A DNA stretch of 64,000 bases from Teredinibacter sp. KSP-S5-2 (GTDB lineage: Bacteria > Pseudomonadota > Gammaproteobacteria > Pseudomonadales > Cellvibrionaceae): positions 494,001 through 558,000 of the forward strand of contig NZ_CP120416.1 in the NCBI RefSeq assembly GCF_032773895.1. Direction: 5' to 3'. The notes under the pieces were generated by a model. It searched no databases. It was not told the DNA's origin and saw only the letters and a list, made by a program, of their open reading frames with translations. The position numbers were made by a program, and so were the translations under genes. This document shows positions 1-7,794 of this stretch, piece by piece (positions within the stretch are counted from its first letter, which is position 1; the number at the start of each line of letters is the position of its first letter).

Positions 1-1035
1 ATCCGAGAAGAAAAGGGTTTTCGGGTGCATGTGCAACAGTGCAATTTGACGGAGCTAACCCAAGAGCAGCAAGCGTTTTGCCTAAATGTATTACAGGAGC
101 ATTCCCGAAAAGGCTGGCGTAAACGCACCTCCGAAAAAAAATACCGTTGGGATATCGCGTTGCTTACCGATGCGAACGAAAAAGTCCCGCCGAGTAACAA
201 GGGAGCGATTTCGCGTTTTGTTAAAGCTGGTGCAAAGTTAGGTTTACGTGTCCACACCGTTTCGGCTTCAGACTTACCTTATTTAAATCAGTATGATGGG
301 TTGTTTATTCGCGAAACCACCTTTATTGACCATCACACTTATCGGTTAGCACGTAAAGCAGAAGAGCAGGAACTGGTGGTGATTGACGATCCGGATTCTA
401 TTTTGCGCTGCTGTAATAAAGTTTTTTTACATGACGCGTTTAATTATCAAAAGGTGCCTAGTTTACGTACTCAATTTGTGAACAATGCCAGTGTTGCCTC
501 TTTGGATGCATTGGAATCCAGCTTTGGTTATCCCCTGATTTTGAAAATGCCAGAAGGGTCTTTTTCCAAGGGGGTATTTAAAGTCAACTCGCGGGAGCAG
601 TTGATCGAGGTAATGGAAAAATTACTGAATGATTCGGCGTTGGTACTTGCACAGGAATATGTCTTCACCGATTACGACTGGCGTATTGGTGTATTGAACG
701 GTCGAGCTTTGTATGCCTGCCGTTATTATATGGCGCGAAACCATTGGCAAATATATAACCACGGTTCAAAACGACACTTCTCCGGTGGCTTTGATGCGCT
801 GCCGACTTTTGAAGTACCGTCACAGGTTCTATCGGTTGCCTTAAAAGCGGCAGCGGTGGTGGGCAATGGCTTGTATGGTATTGATATTAAAGAGGTCGAC
901 GGTAAGGCATACGTATTGGAAGTCAACGATAACCCGAGTATTGATCACGGCGTTGAAGATAAATACTTGGGTGAAGAGTTGTACATGCAAATTATGTCGG
1001 AGTTTTTACGACGTCTTGAATCGAGAGGGCGCTAG
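1..1035 (+). CDS. RimK-like ATP-grasp ligase, 5' end cut by window
   Basis: The frame is open from the first base, so the true start lies upstream. A GTG at 25 is in frame, but nothing marks it as the start. The visible 344 codons hold the end of a RimK-like N-terminal domain, then an ATP-grasp fold. Seen: a nucleotide-binding strand (YPLILKMPEGSFSKGVF), an acidic strand (GIDIKEVDGKAYVLEVNDNP) with the Glu and Asn that usually bind Mg-ATP, and DYDWRIGVLNG before it. ATP-grasp enzymes of this type join amino acids or peptides through an acyl-phosphate; the substrate cannot be read here. The next gene, 94 bases on, combines an acetyltransferase and a C39-type peptidase, so ligation, acetylation and cleavage of a peptide is a reasonable guess. 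Confidence 0.85.
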   Translation: MREEKGFRVHVQQCNLTELTQEQQAFCLNVLQEHSRKGWRKRTSEKKYRWDIALLTDANEKVPPSNKGAISRFVKAGAKLGLRVHTVSASDLPYLNQYDGLFIRETTFIDHHTYRLARKAEEQELVVIDDPDSILRCCNKVFLHDAFNYQKVPSLRTQFVNNASVASLDALESSFGYPLILKMPEGSFSKGVFKVNSREQLIEVMEKLLNDSALVLAQEYVFTDYDWRIGVLNGRALYACRYYMARNHWQIYNHGSKRHFSGGFDALPTFEVPSQVLSVALKAAAVVGNGLYGIDIKEVDGKAYVLEVNDNPSIDHGVEDKYLGEELYMQIMSEFLRRLESRGR

Positions 1036-1129
1036 AGTGCGCCAACATATTTCCGAGTGGCGCTTTCGGTGTTCATCATTATGTGCTTCTTTGCTTCTGT
1101 TCCTTGTAAGCATTGCTCAGGGGTAAACG

Positions 1130-2248
1130 ATGGATAACATTTCTATTCGAGAAGCCGGTTTAGACGATTTAAGCGCACTCGCTCAGTTAGAGCAAGAGTG
1201 CTTTCAAAGCGATCATTTAAGTAAGCGCAGTTTTCGACGTCATATTCTTGCTGCACATAGCGACCTGCTCGTGGCAGAAAAAAAGTGCGATGCAGGTAGT
1301 CTGCAAATTCTTGGTTATGGTTTAAGCCTGCGTCAAAAAGGAACACGTTTGGCGCGTTTATATTCCCTGGCGGTCCATCCCGATGCTCGTGGTTCGGGCA
1401 TAGCAAAAAATTTACTCAATTCGCTAGAGAAAACTGTTGTGCAAAATGGACGGTTATATATGCGCCTTGAGGTGGCAAAAAATAACCGGGCAGCCATTCG
1501 TCTATATGAGCTTTGTGGTTATCGTATTTTTGGTGAGTACTCGGATTACTACGAAGACCACAGCGATGCGTTGCGAATGCAAAAAACCATTCGCAAAGTT
1601 GAACCCTCTTACTTCAATCGTTTTACTCCCTGGTATCAACAAACCACCGAGTTTACCTGTGGCCCGGCGGCGTTAATGATGGCGATGACCAGTTTGAATG
1701 AAAGCCTTCGTTGTGAACAGGAGTTGGAGCTGGATATCTGGCGGGAAGCGACAACGATTTTTATGACTTCCGGTCACGGTGGTTGTCATCCATTGGGATT
1801 GGCCTTGGCTGCCGCTAGACGATCATTTGATAGCTGTGTTTGGCTAAACACCGATCAGCCTTTATTTATTGATGGTGTGCGTGCCGAGAATAAGAAAAAA
1901 GTCATGACGGTTGTGCATAATCAATTTGTTGAGCAATGTGCGCTGAATGATATTGCCATTGCGTATCAGGATGTGACGCAGTATCAAGTGGAATCCTGGT
2001 TGAGCCAGGGATATGCGGTATTAATGTTAATCAGCACGTTCCGTTTGGACGGAAAAAAAGCGCCTCACTGGGTGGTTATTACCGGGATGGATGCCATGTG
2101 TTTATATGTTCATGATCCGGATCTTGATGAAAAGCGTCAACTCGCTTTGGATGCGCAACATATTCCAATTGCCCGAGAAGATTTTGATCGTATGTCCACT
2201 TTTGGTAGCAGTCGATTACGCACAGCCGTGGCCATCAAAGCCCGGTAA
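1130..2248 (+). CDS. GNAT acetyltransferase fused to C39-type peptidase domain
   Basis: Two domains. Residues 1-150 are a GNAT fold: a Leu/Tyr-rich strand then VHPDARGSGIAKNLL, the acetyl-CoA loop, and NNRAAIRLYELCGYRIFG, the usual C-terminal motif. Residues about 155-372 look like a C39-family (papain-like) cysteine peptidase: TEFTCGPAALMMAM supplies the Cys with its GP, and HWVVITGMD followed by VHDPD supplies the His and Asp. The catalytic residues appear intact. There is no signal peptide, so it should act in the cytoplasm. The gene sits between the ATP-grasp ligase and the RMD1-like gene in the same direction. The fusion is a recognised family arrangement; its substrate is unknown to me. 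Confidence 0.88.
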   Translation: MDNISIREAGLDDLSALAQLEQECFQSDHLSKRSFRRHILAAHSDLLVAEKKCDAGSLQILGYGLSLRQKGTRLARLYSLAVHPDARGSGIAKNLLNSLEKTVVQNGRLYMRLEVAKNNRAAIRLYELCGYRIFGEYSDYYEDHSDALRMQKTIRKVEPSYFNRFTPWYQQTTEFTCGPAALMMAMTSLNESLRCEQELELDIWREATTIFMTSGHGGCHPLGLALAAARRSFDSCVWLNTDQPLFIDGVRAENKKKVMTVVHNQFVEQCALNDIAIAYQDVTQYQVESWLSQGYAVLMLISTFRLDGKKAPHWVVITGMDAMCLYVHDPDLDEKRQLALDAQHIPIAREDFDRMSTFGSSRLRTAVAIKAR

Positions 2249-2283
2249 ATGTTTGTTCGTTCTCTTTTATATCGAGATTTGTC

Positions 2284-3075
2284 ATGGTTGAAATAAATAA
2301 AAACTTGAAACGCATTACCATTGCTTTGCTTGGCAAACAGTTAAATCTTGATATGTGCGAGCAACATTTGGTGTTAGGTATGGGGGCTGTTCGTTACCGG
2401 GATGCCTACTATATTAAAAAACCGGTGGGTGAAATCTGGTTGTTTGAATACGGTGTGTTAGTTGGTTGGGACCTGGAAGAGCACGACCGTCAGCAATTTT
2501 GTTACGAAATTAATGCAATAATTGAAGGTGCGGAATCTCGTCCGGTTCTGGAACAGTATGCTTATTCAATCGACATTACCCGACCGTTCAATATCCATCA
2601 TGATTCTCTGGACATCCCCAACGACGAACCATTAACCCGCTTGGGACTGAGTCATGCTTTTGCCCAGTCTGCTAAATTAGGTTTTTTTGAAGAAAAGGCT
2701 CTGCAGTTAATTCAGGAAAATGCCTATATTTCCAAACAATTAGCTGAAACCGGTAAGGTTTCTCTAAATCGACGTGACTTAGCAAAACTGCGGGGGGTGT
2801 TATTTGATACCAGTAGTGATATTACTTTGCACTTTAATTTGTTGGATACGCCGGAATTCTTTTGGGATTACCCTGAACTGGAAGCCGATTATCTCAGAAT
2901 GGCGAAGTATCTGGATTTAATGCCAAGAATAGAAATTATGAATAAAAAGCTGGAAACAATCCAGCGATTGCTGGACATGCTGGCTGAGCAGCAGTATCAC
3001 AAACATTCTGCCTTTCTTGAGTGGATTATTATTATCTTAATTGCCGTAGACATCGTAATCTACTTTTTTGACTAA
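2284..3075 (+). CDS. RMD1/YagE-family (DUF155) protein
   Basis: 263 residues. The body resembles the RMD1/DUF155 family, including IWLFEYGVLVGWDLEEHDR, IHHDSLDIPNDEPLTRLGLSHAFAQS and the Phe/Trp-rich FFWDYPELEADYLRMAKYLDL. The last 22 residues (FLEWIIIILIAVDIVIYFFD) are a single C-terminal membrane anchor, typical of the family. Eukaryotic members work in mitochondria in an assembly role; the bacterial role is not established. It starts 35 bases after the GNAT/C39 gene, so it is probably the last gene of that operon. A membrane-tethered partner for the two cytoplasmic enzymes is inference. Confidence 0.85.
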   Translation: MVEINKNLKRITIALLGKQLNLDMCEQHLVLGMGAVRYRDAYYIKKPVGEIWLFEYGVLVGWDLEEHDRQQFCYEINAIIEGAESRPVLEQYAYSIDITRPFNIHHDSLDIPNDEPLTRLGLSHAFAQSAKLGFFEEKALQLIQENAYISKQLAETGKVSLNRRDLAKLRGVLFDTSSDITLHFNLLDTPEFFWDYPELEADYLRMAKYLDLMPRIEIMNKKLETIQRLLDMLAEQQYHKHSAFLEWIIIILIAVDIVIYFFD

Positions 3076-3325
3076 ATTTCATTTTCGTGAATTTAGGCGA
3101 AACGAAATCACATATTTAATCTCCGGTTAATATGTGGCAGGGGATTATTACTGTGCCATTTCATTAATTAGAAGCATTTTCTTGTTAACCTTGGCTGCAT
3201 GTTGGCCAAGGCTGTCTACACTTGTCTATCACATCTCTACGTTTTATTAAAAATAAATTAAACAAATATTTACAATTTGATAAAACGTTTGTTTTCTGTT
3301 TTTCACTAACAAAGGATTTGCAACA

Positions 3326-5182
3326 ATGAAAAAAGAAATAGTCAAAATATTATTCTTTTCGGTTTTTTTTCTATTAGCGTGTCACGTTACTGCCGCGACG
3401 CTCCCAAGCGGTGGGTCGGTGAGTGGATATCTGACTGCCGGTTCAACGGATTTACATAGCTTTAGTGGTAACAGTGGTGAAACAATCACATTGATTATGG
3501 ATGAAACCGTTTCCAGCTACGGGCAAATAGTGCTGTATAAACCGGATGGTTCTTATTGGACTTATGGCAATAACGCACTTCATGTCACCTTACCAGGTAC
3601 AGGTACCTATTCTGTCGTGGTTAAGTTTTCCAGCACAGCACAGTATGGCAATTATCAACTGCATTACCAAAGAGGCGGTGACAGTGTCGAAAATGGAAGC
3701 CTAGCCAGCGGATCGGTCCATACCGGGCACCTGGATACATGGGATATGGATAGTTACACTTTTTCTGCTGCTGCGGGAGAAACTGCGACGTTAATTCTGG
3801 ATGAAGCCGTATCCAGTTATGGGCAGATGTATGTCTATCGGCCCGATGGTTCGTATTGGACTTATGGCAATAATGCGTTGCATATTACGTTACCTGTCAC
3901 GGGTATTTATACCGTTGTGGTTCGTTATTCTGCACTTGCTCAAAATGGTGACTACTCCCTGCATTATGTGTTGGGCGGGGATGTGGTAGAAAATGGAGAG
4001 TTATTGAGTGCGCATAGTTATTCCGACTCTTTAACGAGTTACGATATGGACAGCTATCGTTTTGATGGAGTGACCGGCGAAACAATTACGCTTACCCTGG
4101 ATGAAAATGTTTCCAGTTATGGGCAGATATATTTATATAAACCAGATGGCTCCTATTGGACTTACGGTAATAATGCCCTACACGTTACCTTGCCTGAAAC
4201 TGGCACATATACTTTGGTAGTCAGGTTTTCTGCGTTGACTCAAAACGGTGATTATTTGTTGCGTTTTTATCGTGGCGGACAGGCAGTGGAAAAAGGCTCC
4301 TTGATAAGTGGTACAAATCATTCTGCTACGTTGGCCATTTATGATTTTGATAGTTATACGTTTTCCGGTAATGCGGGAGAAACCATTACTTTATTAATGG
4401 ACGAAACTGTTTCCAGTTATGGGCAGATTTTTTTATACAAACCCGATGGTTCTTATTGGACGTATGGCAATAATGCTCTTCATGTGACCTTACCCGAGAC
4501 TGGTATTTATTCGGTTGTGGTTCGCTATTCGGCATTGACGCAAAATGGTGATTACACACTTCGCTATATGCGTGGTGGTGACAGCGTTGATTCGGGTTCG
4601 TTAACCAGTGGTGCAACCCATACTGGGAGCTTATCTACCTATGATTTGGATAGCTATACGTTTAGTGGTAATGCGGGAGAAACCATTACTTTAATTATGA
4701 ATGAATCTGTTTCCAGTTATGGGCAGATTTTTTTGTATAAGCCGGATGGTTCTTATTGGACATATGGTAATAATGCCGTTCACGTTACTTTGCCTGTCTC
4801 TGGAAGTTACACGGTTGCGATTCGCTTTAGTTCGTTAGTGCAATATGGTAATTACGAGTTGCATTATGTTCGTGGTGGCGATGCTGTTGAAAAAGGCAGT
4901 ATCAGTAGTGGGCAGACGCGCAGTGCTACGTTAGATACGTATGATATGGATAGTTATACTTTTTCTGGTATTGGTGGTTTCACTGCCTCACTTTCTATGA
5001 GTGAATCGGTTTCCAGTTATGGGCAGATTTTTTTGTATAAGCCGGATGGTTCTTATTGGACATATGGCAATAATAGTAAGCTTGTTACTTTGCCTGTGAG
5101 TGGTACTTACACGGTTGTGGTTCGATTTTCTTCTTTGGCGCAGCAGGGGCCGTATTCTTTGAGTTTGGGATTGACGCCATAA
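3326..5182 (+). CDS. exported protein with six 100-residue PPC-like repeats
   Basis: 618 residues. A Sec signal peptide (KKEIVKILFFSVFFLLACHVTAA) is followed by six beta-rich repeats of exactly 100 residues, each with the pattern GETITLxMDExVSSYGQ, LYKPDGSYWTYGNN, VTLPxTGxYxVVVRxSxxxQxGxY and GGDxVExGS. The pattern is that of pre-peptidase C-terminal (PPC)-like domains, which often hang on secreted hydrolases. Here nothing but repeats is present and no enzyme domain is visible. The DNA repeat has the same phase in all copies (ttccag at 3511, 4111, 4411, 4711 and 5011; atccag at 3811). The last copy diverges most after GIGGF. An RBS-like AAAGGA lies before the ATG. Likely an extracellular adhesin or binding protein; the ligand is unknown. 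Confidence 0.85.
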   Translation: MKKEIVKILFFSVFFLLACHVTAATLPSGGSVSGYLTAGSTDLHSFSGNSGETITLIMDETVSSYGQIVLYKPDGSYWTYGNNALHVTLPGTGTYSVVVKFSSTAQYGNYQLHYQRGGDSVENGSLASGSVHTGHLDTWDMDSYTFSAAAGETATLILDEAVSSYGQMYVYRPDGSYWTYGNNALHITLPVTGIYTVVVRYSALAQNGDYSLHYVLGGDVVENGELLSAHSYSDSLTSYDMDSYRFDGVTGETITLTLDENVSSYGQIYLYKPDGSYWTYGNNALHVTLPETGTYTLVVRFSALTQNGDYLLRFYRGGQAVEKGSLISGTNHSATLAIYDFDSYTFSGNAGETITLLMDETVSSYGQIFLYKPDGSYWTYGNNALHVTLPETGIYSVVVRYSALTQNGDYTLRYMRGGDSVDSGSLTSGATHTGSLSTYDLDSYTFSGNAGETITLIMNESVSSYGQIFLYKPDGSYWTYGNNAVHVTLPVSGSYTVAIRFSSLVQYGNYELHYVRGGDAVEKGSISSGQTRSATLDTYDMDSYTFSGIGGFTASLSMSESVSSYGQIFLYKPDGSYWTYGNNSKLVTLPVSGTYTVVVRFSSLAQQGPYSLSLGLTP

Positions 5183-5336
5183 GAAGTGTTGGTCGATATA
5201 AACCTGGTGTTGTGAGCGCACCGAAAATTTGGTGATGTTTATGGCATCAGGTTTACTGACGTTTTTTGAAAAACGTCTTTTTGTATCCAACCCGTTACTA
5301 TTCTCGCGACACGCCGTGGATACGTCCATGTAGGCT

Positions 5337-5362
5337 CGTCGCCAGCTTCCCTGCTGTCGACG
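5337..5362. repeat. REP-like palindrome in the 5183-5509 intergenic region
   Basis: The stretch between two convergent genes holds a compact hairpin: CGTCG-c-CAGC, loop TTCCCT, GCTG-t-CGACG. It sits inside a block (about 5305-5370) reading cacgccgtggatacgtcc, a style common to dispersed intergenic REP elements of marine gammaproteobacteria. Only one copy is seen here, so the repeat status is inferred from form. I see no gene in 5183-5509. Confidence 0.45.
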
Positions 5363-5509
5363 GTCGCATTCATAGTACCGGGTTTGCTATGAGCTTGTGT
5401 GCGATCTGGATTTTTATAGACCTCGTTTTTTGTTCGATAACCTTTTCTGCCGTGGCAAAAAGGTTGTCAATTACGTAGTGAACTTTGTGTTTTTAATGGC
5501 GATGCATGT

Positions 5510-5791
5510 TTAAAACACCGCAACAAATAAAAACGTTTGCAGTATTAAGGCGATGGCGTTGGTAACGATGATGGCCGGTCTTCTGAAAAATACACCGTAT
5601 GCCAACCAAAACCCAAATACCAGCAAATAACCAAAAACAAACCCAATGGATAAACCACTGGGATCTTCTCGCTGCCATTCACTGATCACTTGTGTTAGTT
5701 GTGCCAGACAGCCAAGCAGGCCGATAACAATGCCGGCAAAATCCCACGCTTTTTCGTTACGATATTTTGACTGAATTACACCTGTTTCCAT
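5510..5791 (-). CDS. SemiSWEET-like (MtN3/PQ-loop) small sugar transporter
   Basis: 93 residues with three membrane segments: AGIVIGLLGCLAQLTQVI, IGFVFGYLLVFGFWLAYGVFF and IIVTNAIALILQTFLFVAVF. Length, the Gln where the PQ motif lies, the middle-helix W-x-x-YG and the Asn in the third helix (VTNAIALI) fit bacterial SemiSWEETs, which dimerise to pass sugars by facilitated diffusion. Its ATG overlaps the stop of the HAD phosphatase gene (TAATG), so the two are probably translated together. Transport followed or preceded by dephosphorylation of a sugar phosphate is inferred from this pairing. Confidence 0.8.
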   Translation of the reverse strand: METGVIQSKYRNEKAWDFAGIVIGLLGCLAQLTQVISEWQREDPSGLSIGFVFGYLLVFGFWLAYGVFFRRPAIIVTNAIALILQTFLFVAVF

Positions 5792-6462
5792 TACTCTGTC
5801 TCCTTGTCAAAACAACAACTCGCTATGCCCAGTTGTTTTAACACAGGTAAGTAGTTATCGATTCTTGCCCGAATACGTGGATGTTCAATGGTTGCGTGTT
5901 TGCCGACAACCACAACATCGCAGCCTGCATCGAGTGCGCCGCGGACACCGTTGTTTGAATCCTCAAATACCAGGCAGCGCCAGGGTGGTAGCTCTAGAAA
6001 GCTGGCTGTGGTCACAAAGTGTTCGGGGTCGGGTTTACCGTGTAGTATTTTTTCCGAGGTGACAAATATTTCGGGTTTGGGAAGTCCAACAACGGACATA
6101 CGAAGATCGGCAACCGGGTAGCTGCATGATGTTGCGATTGCCCAGTTAGCATGGGTGTTTTGTAAGTGATGCAGTAGTTGGCTTGCGCCAGGGATTTCGA
6201 CCAAACCGGTGCTGGTTTTTGCTTCCTCGGCTTCAATGAAATCCGACTCTTTTTGTGCATCCAGGTGAGGGGCAATTTGCGGCAGGATATCGCTGACGCG
6301 GGAGCCGCGACATGCCTGAATAATGGTTTCAAAGTCGAGGAGGTGTGATTCGCACCAGCGGCTAAACACTTCTGCGATTGCGGCAGAGGAGTCCACCAGT
6401 GTGCCATCTAAATCAAAAATAAGGCCGCTGTATTGGCTTAGGTTGGGAATTGAGTGTTCCAT
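5791..6462 (-). CDS. HAD-superfamily sugar-phosphatase / phosphoglucomutase-like hydrolase
   Basis: The N-terminal LIFDLDGTLVDS carries the Asp nucleophile and acid/base Asp. ATSCSY is motif II, KPDPEHFV contributes the motif III Lys, and VFEDSNNGVRGALDAGC is motif IV with a helical cap between. This is the subfamily of beta-phosphoglucomutases and small sugar phosphatases (YfbT, YniC type). An in-frame ATG at 6498 would add 12 residues, but FDLDGT proteins normally start just before the strand and the 6462 ATG has a weak GAGA nearby, so 6462 is chosen. It shares the operon with the SemiSWEET-like gene and is divergent from the DeoR-type regulator. The exact sugar is not visible. Confidence 0.82.
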   Translation of the reverse strand: MEHSIPNLSQYSGLIFDLDGTLVDSSAAIAEVFSRWCESHLLDFETIIQACRGSRVSDILPQIAPHLDAQKESDFIEAEEAKTSTGLVEIPGASQLLHHLQNTHANWAIATSCSYPVADLRMSVVGLPKPEIFVTSEKILHGKPDPEHFVTTASFLELPPWRCLVFEDSNNGVRGALDAGCDVVVVGKHATIEHPRIRARIDNYLPVLKQLGIASCCFDKETE

Positions 6463-6480
6463 AGTGCGTGTTCTCAATAG

Positions 6481-6616
6481 TTTTGCATGTTTTTGCATGA
6501 AAAATACGTGAAAGCTATAATTTTTAGTCTTTTTACGCTGTTTCGTGCGTCTTCGTGCAAAATATACGCTTGAAGTATGCCGCTTTTCAAGTAAAATTCG
6601 GCATAAACATGCAAAA
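6481..6616. promoter_or_regulatory. candidate DeoR-type operators between divergent genes
   Basis: The 186-base gap holds two direct copies of TTTTGCATG (6481-6489 and 6491-6499, 10-bp period), a partial inverse copy CGTGCAAAA at 6554-6562, and a full inverse copy CATGCAAAA at 6608-6616. The two ends flank both promoters. DeoR-family repressors often bind spaced repeats and loop DNA, so these are good candidates for sites of the adjacent regulator. If the HAD gene starts at 6498 instead of 6462, the first pair would lie in its coding start. Confidence 0.55.
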
Positions 6617-6648
6617 TCCAGTAAAAACAGATATTCGGAGTGGTAAAC

Positions 6649-7404
6649 ATGTTATTGGCGGAAAGGCAGACGTTGATTCTGCAGGAGCTGAATCTCAAAG
6701 GGCGGGTGTATGCCAGCGAGCTGGCTGAAAAACTGGATGTCTCGGAGGATACGGTACGCCGGGACTTGAATAAGTTGGGGGATATGCAGCTTCTTCGCAG
6801 GGTGCATGGCGGCGCTTTGCCCTTGCAATTGGATTTGCCCGATTACGCCGACCGGCTGGAGAAGCGTAACCCGGACAAGCAAAAACTGGCTAATGCAGCG
6901 CTCAGTTTTATCGAACCGGGGCAAACCATTATGTTTAATTCCGGCGAAACCTGCCGGTATTTGGCGATGGCGTTGCCGAGAGATATACCACTTACTGTGG
7001 TCAGTGCTTGCCCGTTGATTGCCTGTGAACTGTCTCATCACGATAACGTTGAGGTGGTGCTGTTGGGTGGGACGTTTTTCAAGCCGGGTTTACGTTGCGT
7101 GGGCACTTTATGTGCGGAAATGATTCGGCGTATGCGGTTTGATATCTGTTTTACCGGCTTGTGTGCGTTGCACCCGGAGCGGGGTATTTCGGCAAAATAT
7201 CTGGAAGAGGCGGAAATTATTCGGTTGTCCATCGAGCAGGCGGATAAGACGGTTGTTATGGGTGGGCATGACCGTTTGGGAGTCGTAGCCAGTTATCAGG
7301 TGACGGGTACTCAGGAACTGGATGTGTTGATCACAGATCAGAAGGTGGAGTCTACGATGTTGCAGAGTTTACGAGCGCGGGGCTTAAGGGTTTTGCAGGT
7401 TTGA
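6649..7404 (+). CDS. DeoR/GlpR-family transcriptional regulator
   Basis: The N-terminal DeoR helix-turn-helix is clear: VYASELAEKLDVSEDTVRRDL then LLRRVHGGALP. The rest is the DeoR sensor domain, an isomerase-like fold that binds sugar phosphates: FNSGETCRYLAMAL, LLGGTFFKPGLRCVG, CFTGLCALHPERGIS, VMGGHDRLG. The ATG at 6649 has GGAG at 6637-6640; the GTG at 6640 is less likely. It probably represses the divergent HAD/SemiSWEET pair and is relieved by their sugar phosphate. The regulation is inferred from position and the repeated motif upstream. Confidence 0.88.
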   Translation: MLLAERQTLILQELNLKGRVYASELAEKLDVSEDTVRRDLNKLGDMQLLRRVHGGALPLQLDLPDYADRLEKRNPDKQKLANAALSFIEPGQTIMFNSGETCRYLAMALPRDIPLTVVSACPLIACELSHHDNVEVVLLGGTFFKPGLRCVGTLCAEMIRRMRFDICFTGLCALHPERGISAKYLEEAEIIRLSIEQADKTVVMGGHDRLGVVASYQVTGTQELDVLITDQKVESTMLQSLRARGLRVLQV

Positions 7405-7452
7405 TATAGCCGCCAGTTTTTCTGACGGCTACCGAATCGATTGGGTAGTGTT

Positions 7453-7680
7453 TTACCCGGAATGGCCGCAGGCGCATCCGCCGTTGCCATTTGATGAAAG
7501 CTTGCCGTTGTTGGACAAAAATTCAATCACGGTGTCTTTCGTCAGGTCGGTTACGGAGCAACTATGAAAGCGCTGCTCAGCATCAAAGTTTTGAACAACC
7601 TCACGAGCAGAATCAATGGTATGTGGTAATTGGTTTTGTGCGATGAGTTCGTATATTTCGTGGATATGGATAGATTGCAT
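7453..7680 (-). CDS. YecH-like small metal-binding protein (DUF2492)
   Basis: 75 residues from the ATG at 7680, preceded by GAGAG. MQSIHIHEIYELI, then RFHSCSVTDLT, VIEFLSNNGK and a C-terminal CACGH, follow the order of the E. coli YecH family. The His and Cys residues suggest metal binding. The ORF could extend ten codons upstream, but the family begins at MQS/HEI. Function unknown. Confidence 0.75.
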   Translation of the reverse strand: MQSIHIHEIYELIAQNQLPHTIDSAREVVQNFDAEQRFHSCSVTDLTKDTVIEFLSNNGKLSSNGNGGCACGHSG

Positions 7681-7794
7681 TGTGTCACTCTCTGCCGATA
7701 AGAGCGTCACATAATAAATTAGCCAAAAAATTGTACGCTGATTTGCATCAATTGGCCGTTGTTCAGGCCTTTGGCTGCGTATTATGGAGTTCGC

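Noticed and set aside
3461-5182. Regular repeats that could suggest a CRISPR or satellite array
   Set aside because: The 300-bp units lie in one long coding frame and carry no spacer structure.
5266-5478. Short plus-strand frame over the REP-like element
   Set aside because: No RBS or domain, and it spans a palindrome.
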